This document shows, piece after piece, positions 7,073 to 8,994 of a DNA stretch of 8,994 nucleotides. The notes beneath the pieces were generated by a model. It had not been told where the DNA came from, did no database searches, and saw only the letters and a list, made by a program, of their open reading frames with translations. The number at the start of each line of letters is the position of its first letter. The first letter of the stretch is position 1. Position numbers and translations under genes: made by a program. The stretch is from assembly GCA_903911165.1 (NCBI GenBank), contig CAIWCQ010000100.1, positions 1 to 8,994 on the forward strand, in the 5' to 3' direction. The stretch comes from an uncultured Actinomycetes bacterium (GTDB taxonomy: Bacteria; Actinomycetota; Actinomycetes; Mycobacteriales; Mycobacteriaceae).

Positions 7073-8994
7073 CTAGCTCCAGATCCTGACCCGCTGCTGC
7101 GGATCGAGATAGAGCGCGTCGTCCTCGCTGACGTCGAATGCCTCGTAGAAGGCATCGATGTTGCGCACCACACCGTTGCAGCGGAACTCCGGCGGTGAGT
7201 GCGGGTCGACGGCAAGGCGCCGGATGGACTCTGCCGCGCGGGATTTGGTGCGCCACACCTGCGACCAGCCGAAGAGAACTCGTTGTACTCCGGTGAGTCC
7301 GTCGATCACCGGGGCCTGCGTATCGCCCAGTGACAGTCGGTAGGCCAGTAGCGCGATCGACAGCCCACCCAGATCACCGATGTTCTCCCCGACGGTGAAT
7401 GCCCCTTGGACGTGCGGGGCGTCTGCACCCTGGGCGAGGTCGCGCGGCACGTAGGTGTCGTACTGCTCGATCAGTTTGGTCGTGCGGGCGGTGAACTCGC
7501 GCCGGTCTTCGTCTGTCCACCAATCGACGAGATGGCCGTCGCCGTCGTACTTGGAGCCCTGGTCGTCGAAGCCGTGGCCGATCTCGTGGCCGATCACCGC
7601 GCCGATACCCCCGTAGTTGGCGGCGTCGTCGGCGTCGGCGTCGAAAAACGGCGGTTGCAGGATCGCCGCCGGGAAGACGATCTCGTTCATCCCAGGGTTG
7701 TAGTAGGCGTTGACCGTCTGCGGAGTCATGAACCATTCGTCACGGTCCACCGGACCGCCCAGTTTGGCTGTCTCGCGATCGAAACCCACTTCGGCTCCGC
7801 GAATCACGTTGCCGTACAAATCATCCCGGGCAACGACGAGTGTGGAGTAATCGCGCCAGTGCTCGGGGTAGCCGATCTTGGCGGTGAACTTGTCCAGCTT
7901 CGCCAAAGCCCGCTGCCGGGTGGCGGGAGTCATCCATTCAAGGTCGCTGATACTGATCCGGTATGCCTCGCGAAGATTGGCCACCAGAGTGTCCATCCGC
8001 GCCTTGGCCTGCGGCGGAAAGTGGTGTTGAACGTAGAGGCGACCGACGGCGTCGCCCATCACGGCCTCGACCAATGAGACCGCTCGCTTCCAGCGCTCGC
8101 GGATCTGCTCGGTGCCGCTGAGGGTGCGGCCGTAGAAGGAGAAGTCCTCGTCGACCAGGGCGCGGGTGAGAACCGCCGCGCGGGCATGGATCAGACGCCA
8201 GCGCGCCCAGTCCTGCCAGTCGGCGACCGCCGCGCCGGACCACACCCCGGCGAACGCGCTGAGGTAGTCCGGTTGGCGCACGATGAGTTCGCCGATCGCG
8301 CCGGCCGCGATCCCGAGTCCGTCGGTCCAACCGGCCCAGTCAAAGCCCGGCGACGCGGCCGCAAGATCCGCGAAGGTCCGCAGGTTGTAGGTCAGGTCGG
8401 CGTCGCGTCGGCGCACCACGTCCCAGTGCGCCGCCGCCAGTGCGGTCTCGAGGGCCACGATGCGTCCGGCCCGGTCGGCGTACTGCTCGGCCGTGCCGCC
8501 ATAGACCAGTGCGAACATGGCCGAAATGTGCGCCGGGTAGGCGCCGAGGATCGCGCCGTGCTGCTCATCGCGGTAGTAGGACTCATCGGGGAGTCCAAGA
8601 CCGGACTGACTGAGGTGGACAAGGTAGCGGCTGGAGTCCTTGGAGTCGGTGTCAATGTAGAGACCGACACCGCCGCCCACACCGGTGCGCTGCAGTCGTC
8701 CCACCACCCGAGCCAGAGAATCCCGGTCCTGGGCTGAGTCGATCTGTGCCAACTCCTCGAGCAGAGGTGCCAGGCCACGTCGCTCGACAGCATCCTCGTC
8801 GAGGAAACTGGCGTACAACTCACCGATGCGTTGCTCGTCGGTCGCGCCCGACACGGCGACTGAAGCGGCGCCGATGATCAGTTCCCGCACCTGTTCCTCG
8901 GCCCGGTCGTAGAGCACGCGGAAGGCTCCGTCGGTGGCCCGATCGGGGGGGATCGTGTAGCCGCTGAGCCAGCGGCCGTTGACATGACCGAACA
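7073..8994 (-). CDS. zmp1: M13-family zinc metallopeptidase (Zmp1), N-terminus off the window
   Basis: Neprilysin-like zinc peptidase, partial: 639 residues are visible and about 24 N-terminal ones lie beyond the right edge. The first visible complete residues, FGHVNGRWL, align with residue 25 onward of remembered M. tuberculosis Zmp1 (Rv0198c, 663 residues). Motifs: NAYYNPGMNEIVFPAAILQP for substrate binding; HEIGH (7574-7588; visible residues 469-473) giving two zinc histidines and the catalytic Glu; ENIGD (7373-7387) with third ligand E536 and D540. Adding 24 gives H493, H497 and E560, the Zmp1 numbering. The C-terminus RVRIWS replaces the CxxW ending of neprilysins. M. tuberculosis Zmp1 has been linked to inflammasome and phagosome-maturation control. 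No signal peptide can be judged here. The internal GTG ending at 8917 is not the start, because family similarity continues upstream of it to the edge. It is convergent with the L,D-transpeptidase gene, 4 bp between stops. Confidence 0.96.
   Translation of the reverse strand, partial: FGHVNGRWLSGYTIPPDRATDGAFRVLYDRAEEQVRELIIGAASVAVSGATDEQRIGELYASFLDEDAVERRGLAPLLEELAQIDSAQDRDSLARVVGRLQRTGVGGGVGLYIDTDSKDSSRYLVHLSQSGLGLPDESYYRDEQHGAILGAYPAHISAMFALVYGGTAEQYADRAGRIVALETALAAAHWDVVRRRDADLTYNLRTFADLAAASPGFDWAGWTDGLGIAAGAIGELIVRQPDYLSAFAGVWSGAAVADWQDWARWRLIHARAAVLTRALVDEDFSFYGRTLSGTEQIRERWKRAVSLVEAVMGDAVGRLYVQHHFPPQAKARMDTLVANLREAYRISISDLEWMTPATRQRALAKLDKFTAKIGYPEHWRDYSTLVVARDDLYGNVIRGAEVGFDRETAKLGGPVDRDEWFMTPQTVNAYYNPGMNEIVFPAAILQPPFFDADADDAANYGGIGAVIGHEIGHGFDDQGSKYDGDGHLVDWWTDEDRREFTARTTKLIEQYDTYVPRDLAQGADAPHVQGAFTVGENIGDLGGLSIALLAYRLSLGDTQAPVIDGLTGVQRVLFGWSQVWRTKSRAAESIRRLAVDPHSPPEFRCNGVVRNIDAFYEAFDVSEDDALYLDPQQRVRIWS

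Noticed and set aside
7603..7614. ATACCCCC half-site inside zmp1
   Set aside because: No matching right arm, and it lies in the conserved coding region near HEIGH.
7406..8077. 223-codon plus-strand frame inside zmp1
   Set aside because: It is a complement shadow of a conserved M13 peptidase, with no motif or ribosome site.

Overview
The window reads as chromosomal DNA from a mycobacterium (Mycobacterium/Mycolicibacterium type). It is GC-rich, and from ilvD onward the genes match, in order and from memory of M. tuberculosis H37Rv, the block Rv0189c (ilvD) - Rv0190 (ricR) - Rv0191 (MFS transporter) - Rv0192 (L,D-transpeptidase) - Rv0198c (zmp1). No tRNA, rRNA, CRISPR array, insertion sequence or integrase was seen. 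Family assignments rest on motifs and remembered protein sequences; no search was run.

Layout. Positions 22-1797 (+): a secreted protein that resembles the C-terminal half of the mycobacterial PE-PPE domain but lacks its serine-hydrolase motif, followed by an Ala/Pro-rich tail. Positions 1794-3491 (-): dihydroxy-acid dehydratase IlvD, whose stop codon overlaps that of the first gene tail to tail. Positions 3492-3590: a divergent intergenic region with a candidate ilvD promoter and a perfect hyphenated palindrome (two 9-bp arms) of the CsoR/RicR copper-operator type. The palindrome lies between the -35 and -10 elements of a rightward promoter. Positions 3591-4199 (+): a DUF305 lipoprotein. Positions 4200-4493 (+): a RicR/CsoR-family copper-sensing repressor with no ordinary start codon at the conserved N-terminus; the best candidate is ATA behind a well-placed GGAGA. 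Positions 4590-5828 (+): a 12-TM MFS exporter. Positions 5989-7068 (+): an exported L,D-transpeptidase with a Pro-rich linker. Positions 7073-8994 (-): an M13 zinc metallopeptidase (Zmp1) that runs off the right edge, lacking about 24 N-terminal residues.

Functional reading. The centre is a self-regulated copper-response unit. RicR would sit on the palindrome at low copper and leave when Cu(I) binds its C39-H64-C68 triad, releasing transcription of the His/Met-rich DUF305 lipoprotein and of ricR itself. In the remembered M. tuberculosis layout ricR directly follows the divergent ilvD, so the DUF305 gene looks like an extra member placed between operator and repressor. The flanking genes are mainly conserved housekeeping or envelope functions: branched-chain amino acid synthesis, efflux, peptidoglycan 3-3 crosslinking and peptidase. 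Both convergent gene pairs meet with essentially no spacer.
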